64,000 nucleotides of DNA, taken from NCBI RefSeq assembly GCF_014648875.1, contig NZ_BMRY01000008.1:62001-126000 (forward strand). The letters run 5' to 3'. Origin of the DNA: Streptomyces parvus. GTDB lineage: Bacteria; Actinomycetota; Actinomycetes; Streptomycetales; Streptomycetaceae. Both the position numbers and the translations under genes were made by a program. Numbering within the stretch: the first letter of the stretch is position 1; each line of letters opens with the position of its first letter. Below the pieces are notes generated by a model. The model was not told the origin of the DNA and made no database searches. It saw nothing but the letters and a program-made list of their open reading frames with translations. Of the stretch, positions 48,132-56,577 are shown piece by piece.

Positions 48132-50459
48132 ATGGATCGCTTCCCCGACCGCGACGCGGAGCCGTACACCCCCGGCGCCGCCCACCGCGACATCGTCATC
48201 ACCGGCGCGCGCGAGAACAATCTGCGCGACGTATCCCTCCGCATCCCCAAGGGCCGGATCACCGTCTTCACCGGTGTCTCGGGTTCGGGCAAGTCGTCGG
48301 TCGTCTTCGACACGATCGCCGTGGAGTCGCAGCGGCAGCTGAACGAGACGTTCACCTCGTTCCTGCGCAACCGGCTGCCGAAGTACGAGCGGCCGCACGT
48401 CGAGTCCGTCGAGGACCTGTCGGTGGCCATCGTGATCGACCAGAAGCCGCTCGGCGGCAACGTCCGCTCCACGGTGGGCACGGCGACCGACATCTGGTCG
48501 GTGCTCCGCGTGCTGTTCTCCCGGTACGGCGCCCCGAGTGCGGGCGGGGCGACCGCGTACTCCTTCAACGATCCCGCCGGGATGTGCCCGGAGTGCGACG
48601 GGGTGGGGCGCACGGTCCAGCTGGATCTGGACCGGGCGATCGACTGGTCGAAGTCGCTGAACGAGGGGGCGCTGCTGCTGCCCGGTCTGTCGGTGGGCAG
48701 CTGGGAGTGGAATCTGTACGGCGGGTCGGGGCGGTTCGACAACGACCTGCCGCTGGCCGAGTACGGCGAGGAGGAACGCCGGCTCCTGCTGTACGGATCG
48801 GGGTTCACCGTCCGCCTCGACCTGCGGACCGGGTCGGCCGACATGAAGTTCGAGGGGGTCGTGACCCGCTTCGAGCGCCTGTATCTCAAGCGCGACACCG
48901 CTTCTCTCTCCGAGAAGCGCCGCGAGGCCGCCGCGCGGTTCACCGTGGAGCGGGTCTGCGGATCCTGCGGCGGGGCACGACTGAACGCGGCGGCGCTCGC
49001 CACCCGGGTCCACGGGCTCTCGCCCGCCGACTACGGGCGGATGGAGGTCGCCGAACTCGTCGGCGTACTGGAGCGGATCGACGATCCGGTGGGCGGGCCC
49101 ATCGCCGCCGCGGCCCGGGAACGGCTGGAGCGGCTGGTGGGCATCGGGCTCGGCTATCTGAGCCTGGACCGGGAGACCACGACCCTGTCGGGCGGCGAGG
49201 GCCAGCGGCTCAAGATGGTGAGGCACCTGGGGAGTTCGCTCACCGGGCTGACGTTCGTCTTCGACGAGCCCAGCGTCGGACTGCATCCGCGCGACGTGGG
49301 CAGGCTGGGCGATCTGCTGGTGCGACTGCGCGACAAGGGCAACACGGTGCTGGTCGTCGAACACGACCCGGATGTGATGGCGGTCGCCGACCATGTCGTC
49401 GACATGGGGCCGCGGGCCGGTGCCGACGGCGGCCACATCGTCTTCGAGGGGCCGTTCGAGCGGCTGCGCGAGACCGATACGCTCACCGGCCGGTCGCTGC
49501 GCCGCCGCACCCCGGTGAAGGGGGCCGTGCGCTCCCCGACCGGGCAGCTCCCGGTGCACGGAGCGGATCTGCACAACCTCAAGGGGCTGGACGTGTCGTT
49601 CCCCGCCGGGGTGCTGACCGCGGTGACGGGGGTGGCCGGGTCCGGGAAGTCGACGCTGGTGTCGCGGGTGTTCACGGCGGCGTACCCGGACGCGGTGGTG
49701 ATCGACCAGAGCGCGATCACGGCCTCGTCCCGTTCGACCCCCGCCTCGTACATCGGCGCGCTGGACACCATCCGCAAGGTGTTCGCCCGGGAGAACGGGG
49801 TGGACGCGGGGCTGTTCAGCTTCAACTCCGCCGGGGCGTGCGCGGGCTGCTCGGGCCGTGGCGAGATCTCGACGGATCTGGCGTTCATGGATCCGGTCAC
49901 CACGACCTGCCCGGAGTGCGAGGGCCGCCGGTTCCACGACGACGTGCTGAAGCACCGGGTCGGCGGCCGGTCGATCGCGGACGTCCTGGAGATGACGGCG
50001 GCGCGGGCGGTCGGACTGTTCGAGGACCGCGCACTGCTGCGGAAACTGCGCACGCTCGACGAGGTCGGGCTCACCTACCTCACGCTCGGGCAGCCGCTCA
50101 GCACGCTCTCGGGCGGTGAGCGCCAGCGGATCAAGCTCGCCACCCAGCTGCACCGCACCTCCAGCGTGTACGTGCTGGACGAGCCGACGACGGGACTGCA
50201 CCTGGCGGACACGGGCACGCTGGTGGATCTGCTGGACCGGCTGGTAGACGCGGGGAACACCGTGATCTGCGTGGAGCACAACCTGGAGGTGGTCAAGCGG
50301 GCGGACTGGGTGATCGACCTCGGCCCGGAGGGCGGCAAGGGCGGCGGGGAGCTGGTCTTCGCGGGGACACCCGCCGAGCTGCTCGCGCATCCGACGTCCG
50401 TCACGGGCCGGTATCTGCGCCGGGATCCAGGGGTGGAATCACCGAATCCGGAAAGCTGA
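48132..50459 (+). CDS. UvrA-like (class II) ABC ATPase
   Basis: The 775-residue protein is arranged like UvrA but shorter than the ~950-residue repair protein. Walker A sites are VFTGVSGSGKSSVVFDTIA (about residue 45) and AVTGVAGSGKSTLVSRVF (about 505). Signatures are TTTLSGGEGQRLKMVRHL and STLSGGERQRIKLATQL. Zinc-module CxxC pairs are CPECDG, CGSCGG, CAGCSG and CPECEG. The N-terminal UvrB-binding region of true UvrA is missing. Class II members (DrrC-type) occur in antibiotic producers and may act in drug resistance or damage tolerance. Expression is probably leaderless. It is divergent from the hydrolase/AraC pair. Confidence 0.87.
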   Translation: MDRFPDRDAEPYTPGAAHRDIVITGARENNLRDVSLRIPKGRITVFTGVSGSGKSSVVFDTIAVESQRQLNETFTSFLRNRLPKYERPHVESVEDLSVAIVIDQKPLGGNVRSTVGTATDIWSVLRVLFSRYGAPSAGGATAYSFNDPAGMCPECDGVGRTVQLDLDRAIDWSKSLNEGALLLPGLSVGSWEWNLYGGSGRFDNDLPLAEYGEEERRLLLYGSGFTVRLDLRTGSADMKFEGVVTRFERLYLKRDTASLSEKRREAAARFTVERVCGSCGGARLNAAALATRVHGLSPADYGRMEVAELVGVLERIDDPVGGPIAAAARERLERLVGIGLGYLSLDRETTTLSGGEGQRLKMVRHLGSSLTGLTFVFDEPSVGLHPRDVGRLGDLLVRLRDKGNTVLVVEHDPDVMAVADHVVDMGPRAGADGGHIVFEGPFERLRETDTLTGRSLRRRTPVKGAVRSPTGQLPVHGADLHNLKGLDVSFPAGVLTAVTGVAGSGKSTLVSRVFTAAYPDAVVIDQSAITASSRSTPASYIGALDTIRKVFARENGVDAGLFSFNSAGACAGCSGRGEISTDLAFMDPVTTTCPECEGRRFHDDVLKHRVGGRSIADVLEMTAARAVGLFEDRALLRKLRTLDEVGLTYLTLGQPLSTLSGGERQRIKLATQLHRTSSVYVLDEPTTGLHLADTGTLVDLLDRLVDAGNTVICVEHNLEVVKRADWVIDLGPEGGKGGGELVFAGTPAELLAHPTSVTGRYLRRDPGVESPNPES

Positions 50460-50561
50460 AAGCCGCTGAAGCAGGGTCCTGAGAGGGCCCCGAAGCACTC
50501 CTCGCCCACCCGTTCACCTGCGGGTATGACGCTGTGTCGCCCACCCCTGCCGGTGGCGGGC

Positions 50562-50620
50562 TTGGCTTTGCCCTTACGGTCGCCTTAACCTACGGTCTCG
50601 TAACCTACGAAGCCGTAGGT
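50562..50620 (+). promoter_or_regulatory. Promoter and palindromic operator of the acyl-ACP desaturase gene
   Basis: TTGGCT (50562-50567) and TAACCT (50586-50591) are 18 bases apart, a plausible -35/-10 pair. A perfect ACCTACG-AAGC-CGTAGGT inverted repeat follows at 50603-50620. It is preceded by a second, partial copy (ACCTACGGTCTCGTAACC) overlapping the -10 box. The double site at the start point fits repression by a TetR-type lipid regulator. Confidence 0.6.
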
Positions 50621-50646
50621 AATTCTCCCGTCCCCAGGAGCTCCCC

Positions 50647-51621
50647 GTGACGATCACCTCTCCCCACCTCGGCAGTTCGAAGGCGTGGACCGACGCCCAG
50701 CTGCTGTACGCGCTGGAAGAGGTGGTGGAGAAGGAGCTCAACCGCCATCTGAAGGTCGCCAAGGACTGGATGCCGCACGAGTACGTCCCGTTCTCCGACG
50801 GCCGCAACTTCCCCGGCATCTTCGAGGACGGCGAGGCCTGGGAGGCGGACCAGTCCAAGGTCACCGACATCGGCAAGATCGCTCTCGTGGTCAACCTCCT
50901 CACCGAGGACAACCTCCCCAGCTACCACCACGAGATCGCCTCCCTCTTCGGCCGCGACGGCGCGTGGGGCACCTGGGTGCACCGCTGGACCGCCGAGGAG
51001 GGCCGCCACGGCATCGTGATGCGCGACTACCTGCTCACCTCGCGCGCCGTGGACCCGGACAAGCTGGAGCAGTTCCGCATGGCGCACATGGCGGAGGGCT
51101 TCGAGTCGGACAACCGGCACTCGATGCTGCACTCCGTCGCGTACGTCGCCTTCCAGGAGCTGGCCACCCGCGTCTCGCACCGCAACACCGGCCACCAGTC
51201 CGGCGACCCGGTCTGCGACCGGATGCTGGCCCGGATCGCGACCGACGAGAACCTCCACATGGTCTTCTACCGCAACCTCCTGGGCGCCGCCTTCGAGCTG
51301 GCCCCGGACCTGACCATGCAGGCCGTGCGGGACGTCGTCGTCAACTTCCGGATGCCCGGACACGGCATGCCCGGCTTCGAGCGGGCCGCCGCGCAGATGG
51401 CGATCGGCGAGATCTACAACATGCGCATCCACCACGACGACGTGATCCAGCCCGTGCTGCGCTTCCTGAAGGTCATGAGCATCGACGGGCTCGGCCCGGA
51501 GGGTGCGAAGGCCCAGGAGGAGCTCGGTCTGTACATGGGCGGGCTGGACAGCGAGGCGTCGAAGTTCGACGAGAAGCTCGCCGCCCGCAAGGCCCGGATG
51601 GCGGCCCGCGGCCGCGCCTGA
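50647..51621 (+). CDS. Acyl-ACP desaturase (soluble di-iron type)
   Basis: The 324-residue protein belongs to the ferritin-like acyl-ACP desaturase family. Di-iron ligands are visible as WTAEEGRHGIVMRDYL (E-E-x2-H) and IATDENLHMVFYRNLL (D-E-x2-H), with further Glu residues in LLTEDNLPSYHHEI and AYVAFQELATR. It inserts a cis double bond into saturated acyl-ACP using oxygen and ferredoxin, adjusting membrane fluidity. GTG 50647 follows AGGAG. An inverted-repeat operator lies just upstream. It is convergent with the HEAT-like gene across a hairpin. Confidence 0.92.
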   Translation: MTITSPHLGSSKAWTDAQLLYALEEVVEKELNRHLKVAKDWMPHEYVPFSDGRNFPGIFEDGEAWEADQSKVTDIGKIALVVNLLTEDNLPSYHHEIASLFGRDGAWGTWVHRWTAEEGRHGIVMRDYLLTSRAVDPDKLEQFRMAHMAEGFESDNRHSMLHSVAYVAFQELATRVSHRNTGHQSGDPVCDRMLARIATDENLHMVFYRNLLGAAFELAPDLTMQAVRDVVVNFRMPGHGMPGFERAAAQMAIGEIYNMRIHHDDVIQPVLRFLKVMSIDGLGPEGAKAQEELGLYMGGLDSEASKFDEKLAARKARMAARGRA

Positions 51622-51629
51622 TCCTCCCG

Positions 51630-51661
51630 GTCCGGGCGCACCCCGGGGGCCGCGCCCGGAC
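51630..51661. terminator. Bidirectional hairpin between desaturase and HEAT-like genes
   Basis: GTCCGGGCGC and GCGCCCGGAC form a perfect 10-bp stem with a 12-base GC-rich loop in the 43-base convergent gap. Confidence 0.65.
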
Positions 51662-51664
51662 ACC

Positions 51665-54600
51665 TCACTCCTCGGCGGTGGCCTCCGCGTACGCCACGTC
51701 GCGTACGTCGTCGCAGGGGTGCTGGCGGAGCATCCGCAGCTGGGTGCGCCACGGCCCGGTCCACCCGGTCCGCAGGCCGCACGCCACGGTCAGTTCGGCG
51801 GCGAGCAGTCCCTCGGCGGGATCCCCCGCCGCCGCCAGCCGTGCGACGACGAGCAGCAGGGTCTCCGGATCGCCGATCTCCGCTCCCCGGTATCCGACGA
51901 CCCGCCTGCCGACGGTCGCCGCCGTCCTGGCGGCGAGCGCCGGGCGGCCGCTGTGCAGGGCGGCGAGCGCGACGAGCTCGGTGTGCAGCGGGTCCGGGTC
52001 CGCCGCCAGGTCCAGGGAGCGCGCGAGCAGGGCGACGGCGTCCGGCATGAGGTCGCGCTGGGCGGCCAGGGTCCGGCCGGCCTCAGCGAGCACCGTCGCC
52101 ACCTGCCGGTTGTTCGTCCCGGAGCGCAGCGACAGCGTCCTGGCCAGATGGCCGATCCTGCGGCGGGCCGGCCGGTCCCGCTCCGCCCCCGCGTCATCCG
52201 CCGTCTCGCCCGTGGACAGCAGGGACAGGGCGCGAATCAGGGCCCGGTTCGTGTCCGGGACGGTCAGGGCGGCGTCCACGAGGGCGTCGGCGGCGGAGCG
52301 CCACCGTCCCCGCCGGTCCAGATCGGTGATCGCCTCGACCAGGGCCACCGCCGCGTGCGGGGCCCACGGCAGCCAGGGGACGAGCGCGGTGTGGGCGAGG
52401 GCGGCCAGGGTGTCGTCGCCGGTGCGGCACAGGTCCTGGATCAGCCGGGCGTAACGCGGCCGCAGGTTCGGGTCCAGCTCCGTCGGGTGGGCCCGCAACA
52501 CAGCGACCCGCAGCGCGCGTTCGCCGCCCGCCGCGTGCTCGGCGACCTCCCACATGCGTACGTCGCCGAGCAGCGGCGTCCCCGCGGTCACACAGGCGGC
52601 CCGTACGTCGACGTGCTGATCCGGCTGCCCGTACGCGTCGGCCAGAAGGGCGGCCGCCTCCGCGCGGGGCAGCAGCTCGGCGGCGAGGCGCACCACCTCC
52701 TTGCGGCTGGTGACCTTGCCGGTGCCGGGAGCCGTACGGGCGGCGAGCAGCGGGACGAGCCGGGAGGGCCGGGTGTGCGCGGCGGCCCGGCCCGCCGCGT
52801 ACATCGCGACGCGCGCCCGGTCGTCACCGGCGTGGGCGAGCAGGTCGGGCAGGGCGTCGGCGGGCCGGTCGGTGTGCGGGAGGGCGGCGAGCGCGGCCTC
52901 GGCGATCACCACGTCCTCGTCGTCGGTCCAGGGCCGTACGGCGTCGGCTCCCCGCCCGGGTATGCGGGCGAGCCGGCCCAGGGCGGCGGTGCGCAGGTGC
53001 AGCGGCAGCTTCTCGTCAGCCACCGTGCCCTCCACCGCGATCCGAGCCACATGCTGCTGGCCGGGCGTCCAGCGCTCGGCCCCCGCGACCTCGACCGTCC
53101 AGGGCGTGCCGGGCGCCAGGAACCGGCCGCGCGGCGGTGTGCCGTCGAGGCAGGCCTCCAGCAGGTCCGTGCGCCGGTACGTCACGACGCTCCGGACCTC
53201 CGGGAGCGCGAGGGCCGACGGATGCCGGGCGAGCAGCCGCTCGACCCGCTCGTCGCGGCCGGCCGGGGCGCGGAGCCAGAGGGTCGCGGCGCTCCGGGCG
53301 GCCGAGGGCTCGCCGTAGTTCACCGCCTGCCACAACAGCTCCTGGAGGCCGGGCATGGCGTCGGCTCGACGGCCCACGGCGCGGGCGAGCGCCAGGACGA
53401 GTCCGTAGTCGGAGCGTTCCGCGCCGGCTTCCAGCCAGGGCCGCAGCGCTTCGAACACGGTGTGCTCCTGGCCCCTGCGCAGGGTCCGGTCCAGCCGGCC
53501 GAAGTCGGCGCTGCCGCTGCTGCCGGTGATGCGGACCAGGGTGCGCAGCGCCCAGTTGAGCAGGTCGCGCTGGCCGGTCACCGCGTGCTCGCGCAACGCG
53601 CCGACGGCAAGGCGGCCCAGGGCGGACCGGGTGGCGGGGGACGAGTCGCGGGCCTCCACGGCGTCGGCGGCGACGCGGTCGAGCAGGGGTTCCACCGCGT
53701 CGGTGAAGAGAGCGGGTTTCACCCCGGCGAGGGAGGTGAGGGCGGCGGAGCGGACGGGGTCCTGCTCGTTGCGCAGGCGCAGCAGGTCCCCCAGCACGGC
53801 GGCGACGACCGCCGGGTCTCCGGAACGGCCGGCGCTGCCGACGAGCAGCGACCAGGCCGTGGCGCGGTCGTCGGCGTCGGGCCCGCGGGTGGCGGCGAGC
53901 AGCGGCTCGCGCGCCTCGCCGAAGGGGAGGTAGGAAATGGCGAGGAGGACGGCCGCGTCGGCCCCGCGGACGCGGGCCCGCTCGGCCAGCCGCCGGGCGA
54001 CGGGGGCGACCCGGTTGCGGGGCAGCGCGTCCAGCAGCCCGGTGTCGACGGTGGTCCCTGAGGCTCCCTCGCCCCGGCCTTCGGTGACCGCCTCGTGCAC
54101 TTCGGCACGGCGGGCGGGCGGCAGGGCGCCGAGGAACGCGGGCAACTGGTCCGGCGCGCTGCGGCCCAGTTCGACGAGGAGCGGGGCGGGCAGGGCACGG
54201 ACGAGGCGGCGCAGCTGGGTTCCGCTGAGCGCCCGGTGCAGCTGCGTGCAGACGTCCGGCCTGATGGCGAGGCGGGCGACCCGGACCGGGTCGGCGGCGA
54301 CGAGACGGCCGAAGGTGCCGTGCAGAGCGGCCGGGAGACGGGTGGGGCCGAACCGTTCGAGGAGGTCGAGCACCCGGTCGGGATGGGCGTGGAGGGCGGC
54401 GGCGATGCCCCGGGTGTGCCCGTCGTCCTGCCACCAGACGTCCCGCGCCGTCGCGGGCAGGCCGGCCAGCTCCTCCTCGGCGGAGTCCAGGAGCGGTCCG
54501 GGGTGGTGGTGGCCGAGCGAGGACCAGCAGTCGGTGGAGCGGCGCAGCTCCGGCAGCAAGGCCGCGACCGTGGTGGCCGAGCAGCCGGGCAGCAGGCGGG

Positions 54601-55039
54601 CCGCCTCGATGTCGCCGTACGTGTCGCGAGCCGTGATGACGAGCCGGTCGGCGAGCGCGGTGCGGCGGCCGGCCACGATCGCCCGCACCAATTGGCGGCG
54701 CACGGCGGCGGGCGCGTCGGCGAAGGCCCTCTCGTACGGCGGGTCCGGCACCCCGAGGGTCCGGGCCGCGCGCAGGGCGTGTCCGCGTACGACGGCGTCC
54801 TCGTCGGCGAGACGTACGCCGATCCACTCGGCGTCCCGGCCGACGGCGGCGGCGATGACCGCGATCCGCCGCTCGTACGGGTCGCCGTCCTCCAGTTCGT
54901 CGAGGACGGCGCGCAAGGCCCCCTGGGCGGCCAGCCGGCGTGCCCGCACGGCCAGTTCGCCCATGCGCTCCGTATGGGGCAGCGGTTCGAGCGCGTCGAG
55001 GAGGGCGGCGGCGAGGGCGAGCGGCGATGCGTCGGTCAT
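51665..55039 (-). CDS. Large HEAT-repeat-like protein of unknown function (1124 residues)
   Basis: I do not recognise a named family. The 1124-residue protein is almost wholly alpha-helical and rich in Ala, Leu and Arg. Helical pairs recur throughout (ADEDAVVRGHALRAARTLG, RNEQDPVRSAALTSLAGVK, DDEDVVIAEAALAALPHT), matching HEAT/ARM-type repeats. There is no signal peptide, membrane helix, nucleotide-binding motif or Cys cluster. Such solenoids usually act as protein-binding scaffolds. The ATG at 55039 fits; it is monocistronic and ends at a hairpin shared with the desaturase gene, with the WhiB gene upstream on the same strand. Confidence 0.75.
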   Translation of the reverse strand: MTDASPLALAAALLDALEPLPHTERMGELAVRARRLAAQGALRAVLDELEDGDPYERRIAVIAAAVGRDAEWIGVRLADEDAVVRGHALRAARTLGVPDPPYERAFADAPAAVRRQLVRAIVAGRRTALADRLVITARDTYGDIEAARLLPGCSATTVAALLPELRRSTDCWSSLGHHHPGPLLDSAEEELAGLPATARDVWWQDDGHTRGIAAALHAHPDRVLDLLERFGPTRLPAALHGTFGRLVAADPVRVARLAIRPDVCTQLHRALSGTQLRRLVRALPAPLLVELGRSAPDQLPAFLGALPPARRAEVHEAVTEGRGEGASGTTVDTGLLDALPRNRVAPVARRLAERARVRGADAAVLLAISYLPFGEAREPLLAATRGPDADDRATAWSLLVGSAGRSGDPAVVAAVLGDLLRLRNEQDPVRSAALTSLAGVKPALFTDAVEPLLDRVAADAVEARDSSPATRSALGRLAVGALREHAVTGQRDLLNWALRTLVRITGSSGSADFGRLDRTLRRGQEHTVFEALRPWLEAGAERSDYGLVLALARAVGRRADAMPGLQELLWQAVNYGEPSAARSAATLWLRAPAGRDERVERLLARHPSALALPEVRSVVTYRRTDLLEACLDGTPPRGRFLAPGTPWTVEVAGAERWTPGQQHVARIAVEGTVADEKLPLHLRTAALGRLARIPGRGADAVRPWTDDEDVVIAEAALAALPHTDRPADALPDLLAHAGDDRARVAMYAAGRAAAHTRPSRLVPLLAARTAPGTGKVTSRKEVVRLAAELLPRAEAAALLADAYGQPDQHVDVRAACVTAGTPLLGDVRMWEVAEHAAGGERALRVAVLRAHPTELDPNLRPRYARLIQDLCRTGDDTLAALAHTALVPWLPWAPHAAVALVEAITDLDRRGRWRSAADALVDAALTVPDTNRALIRALSLLSTGETADDAGAERDRPARRRIGHLARTLSLRSGTNNRQVATVLAEAGRTLAAQRDLMPDAVALLARSLDLAADPDPLHTELVALAALHSGRPALAARTAATVGRRVVGYRGAEIGDPETLLLVVARLAAAGDPAEGLLAAELTVACGLRTGWTGPWRTQLRMLRQHPCDDVRDVAYAEATAEE

Positions 55040-55107
55040 GGCCCGATTGTGCCGGTCACGGACCGAACGCCCCAGGGGTTTACGGGGCGTTCGTGCGGGG
55101 CGGAAGG

Positions 55108-55362
55108 TCAGCCCCGGTCGCGTCCTTCTCTGCGCAGCCGCTCGCGCTCCTTCTCCGACAGTCCGCCCCAGACGCCGAATCGCTCGTCGTTGGCGAGGGC
55201 GTACTCCAGGCAGGCCAGCCGCCCTTCGCAGGCGTTGCAGAGCTGCTTGGCCTCACGGGTCGAACTGCCCGGGGCCGGGAAGAAGAACTCGGGCCCGGCC
55301 TGCGCGCACAACGCGGTCTCCTGCCAGGCGAGTGCGTCGTCGGTCACGGTGTTGATCAGCAT
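55108..55362 (-). CDS. WhiB-family iron-sulfur regulator
   Basis: The 84-residue Wbl protein has all four cluster ligands: Cys in ETALCAQAG, then CNACEG and ACLEYAL (C-x2-C-x5-C). The turn RFGVWGGLSEKERERLRRE is the G-[VI]-W-G-G motif followed by a basic tail. Wbl proteins bind a [4Fe-4S] cluster and sigma factors and control development, redox response or antibiotic production in actinobacteria. By position next to the UvrA-like and laccase genes it may equal S. coelicolor WblJ (SCO6715), recalled rather than checked. The ATG at 55362 is chosen; the frame is open to 55401. Confidence 0.87.
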   Translation of the reverse strand: MLINTVTDDALAWQETALCAQAGPEFFFPAPGSSTREAKQLCNACEGRLACLEYALANDERFGVWGGLSEKERERLRREGRDRG

Positions 55363-55446
55363 GGGGCACACGCTGCCCGGTGGCGATAAACAACCGATCA
55401 ACGATTCATCAATCGGCGAGGGCGCCGCGCTCCTCGCGGCCAGGCG

Positions 55447-56241
55447 CTACTGCCTCGGATCGGGCTTCATGACCGCGAAGACCGCGCCGTACGGGTCGGC
55501 GACGTTGGCCATCTTGCCGACGCCGGGCACCTCCATGGCGGCCAGCGTCTCCCTGCCGCCGAGCCGCTTCGCCTCCGCCACGACGGCGTCGACGTCGGCC
55601 ACGGCGAAATACGGCAGCCAGTGAGGGCCGCGGGCGGCCTCGGAGGGGACGTCGCCCTGCCGGACCAGACCGCCGAAGGACGCGTCCGGTCCCGCGCCGG
55701 CCGGGTGGACCGTGGTGTAGGTGTAGTCGGAGCCCTCCACCTTCATCTCGTCGGTCCCCCAGCCGAAGACGCTGTCGAAGAACGCGGCCGCCGCCGGGAC
55801 GTCGGGGGTGTAGAGCTCGGCCCAGAGGAACGCGTTCGGCTCCTGGATCACGCCGAAGCCGGGGTGCTCCTTCGGCTGCCACACCCCGAAGTACGCGCCG
55901 GCCGGGTCCGTGAAGCCGCCCATGCGGCCGAAGTCGAGGACGTCCATCGCCTCGAACGCGGCGCTGCCGCCCGCCTCGGTGACCGCCCGGCCGGTGGCGT
56001 CGACGTCGGGCGACTTGAACGACACCGACCAGGCGCTCGGCGCCTCCTCCTCGGACACCGTCATCACGCCGCCGACGTACCGCCCGTCCAGGGTGAGCAT
56101 CCCGTAACCCCCCACCTCGGGGCCGCCGGGGATCAGGTCCCAGCCGAACAGTCCCCGGTAGAAGGCGGTGGCCCCGTCGAGATCAGGGGTGCCGAGATCG
56201 ACCCAGTTGGGTGCTCCGTCGAGGAAGGTGGGGCTGATCAT
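55447..56241 (-). CDS. VOC-family (glyoxalase-like) protein with two domains
   Basis: The 264-residue protein is made of two vicinal-oxygen-chelate modules. Module one (3-120) has PNWVDLGTPDLDGATAFYRG and FTDPAGAYFGVWQPKEH. Module two (135-260) has FLWAELYTPDVPAAAAFFDS and VADPYGAVFAVMKP. The repeated D/E-x-DPxGA pattern fits the extradiol/glyoxalase fold. Metal ligands are not clear in both modules, so a resistance or hydroxylase-like role is open. It is divergent from the SNF2 helicase gene and downstream-facing to the WhiB gene. Confidence 0.85.
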   Translation of the reverse strand: MISPTFLDGAPNWVDLGTPDLDGATAFYRGLFGWDLIPGGPEVGGYGMLTLDGRYVGGVMTVSEEEAPSAWSVSFKSPDVDATGRAVTEAGGSAAFEAMDVLDFGRMGGFTDPAGAYFGVWQPKEHPGFGVIQEPNAFLWAELYTPDVPAAAAFFDSVFGWGTDEMKVEGSDYTYTTVHPAGAGPDASFGGLVRQGDVPSEAARGPHWLPYFAVADVDAVVAEAKRLGGRETLAAMEVPGVGKMANVADPYGAVFAVMKPDPRQ

Positions 56242-56577
56242 GGCGTGCTCTCCTCAGTCGATCCGGGGTCCGGTCCGGGGGTCCTGCTCGTCGTGTACGG
56301 CCGGGTGGTTCGTTCCGTTCCGAGTCTTGCACCGGGCACTGACCACCGCAGTCCGTGCGGGGCCGACCGGGGCGCGGTCCACCGGCGGGTGGTCGCGTCC
56401 GCCGTGCGGCCCAGGCTAGGCAGCGCGTGGCTGCCGGGGCGAAGCGTTGGACCGGCGCGTCGCGCGGCGGTCGGGCGGACCGGGCCGGAGGTGTCGGCGG
56501 GGCGTGGCACGATGGCGGGAGGCCGGAACAGCGGGGCCCGGGCGGGTGGGACAACCCTCGGGAACAGAAGGACGTAC
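56242..56577. other. Divergent gap between the VOC and SNF2 genes
   Basis: This 336-base gap is very GC-rich and must hold both promoters. The SNF2 reading frame stays open through it and into the VOC gene on the other strand, but the bias and family length argue against coding. I see no clear operator, -10 box or repeat. Confidence 0.4.

Noticed and set aside
47688..50390. 900-residue minus-strand frame
   Set aside because: Antisense to the UvrA-like gene, which has complete ABC motifs; the shadow has none.
48132..50459. Genuine nucleotide-excision-repair uvrA
   Set aside because: The protein is too short and lacks the UvrB-binding region; it fits the UvrA-like class II group.
55621..56577. 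319-codon N-terminal extension of the SNF2 gene
   Set aside because: It overlaps the VOC gene on the opposite strand and lacks domain similarity; ATG 56578 has a Shine-Dalgarno sequence.
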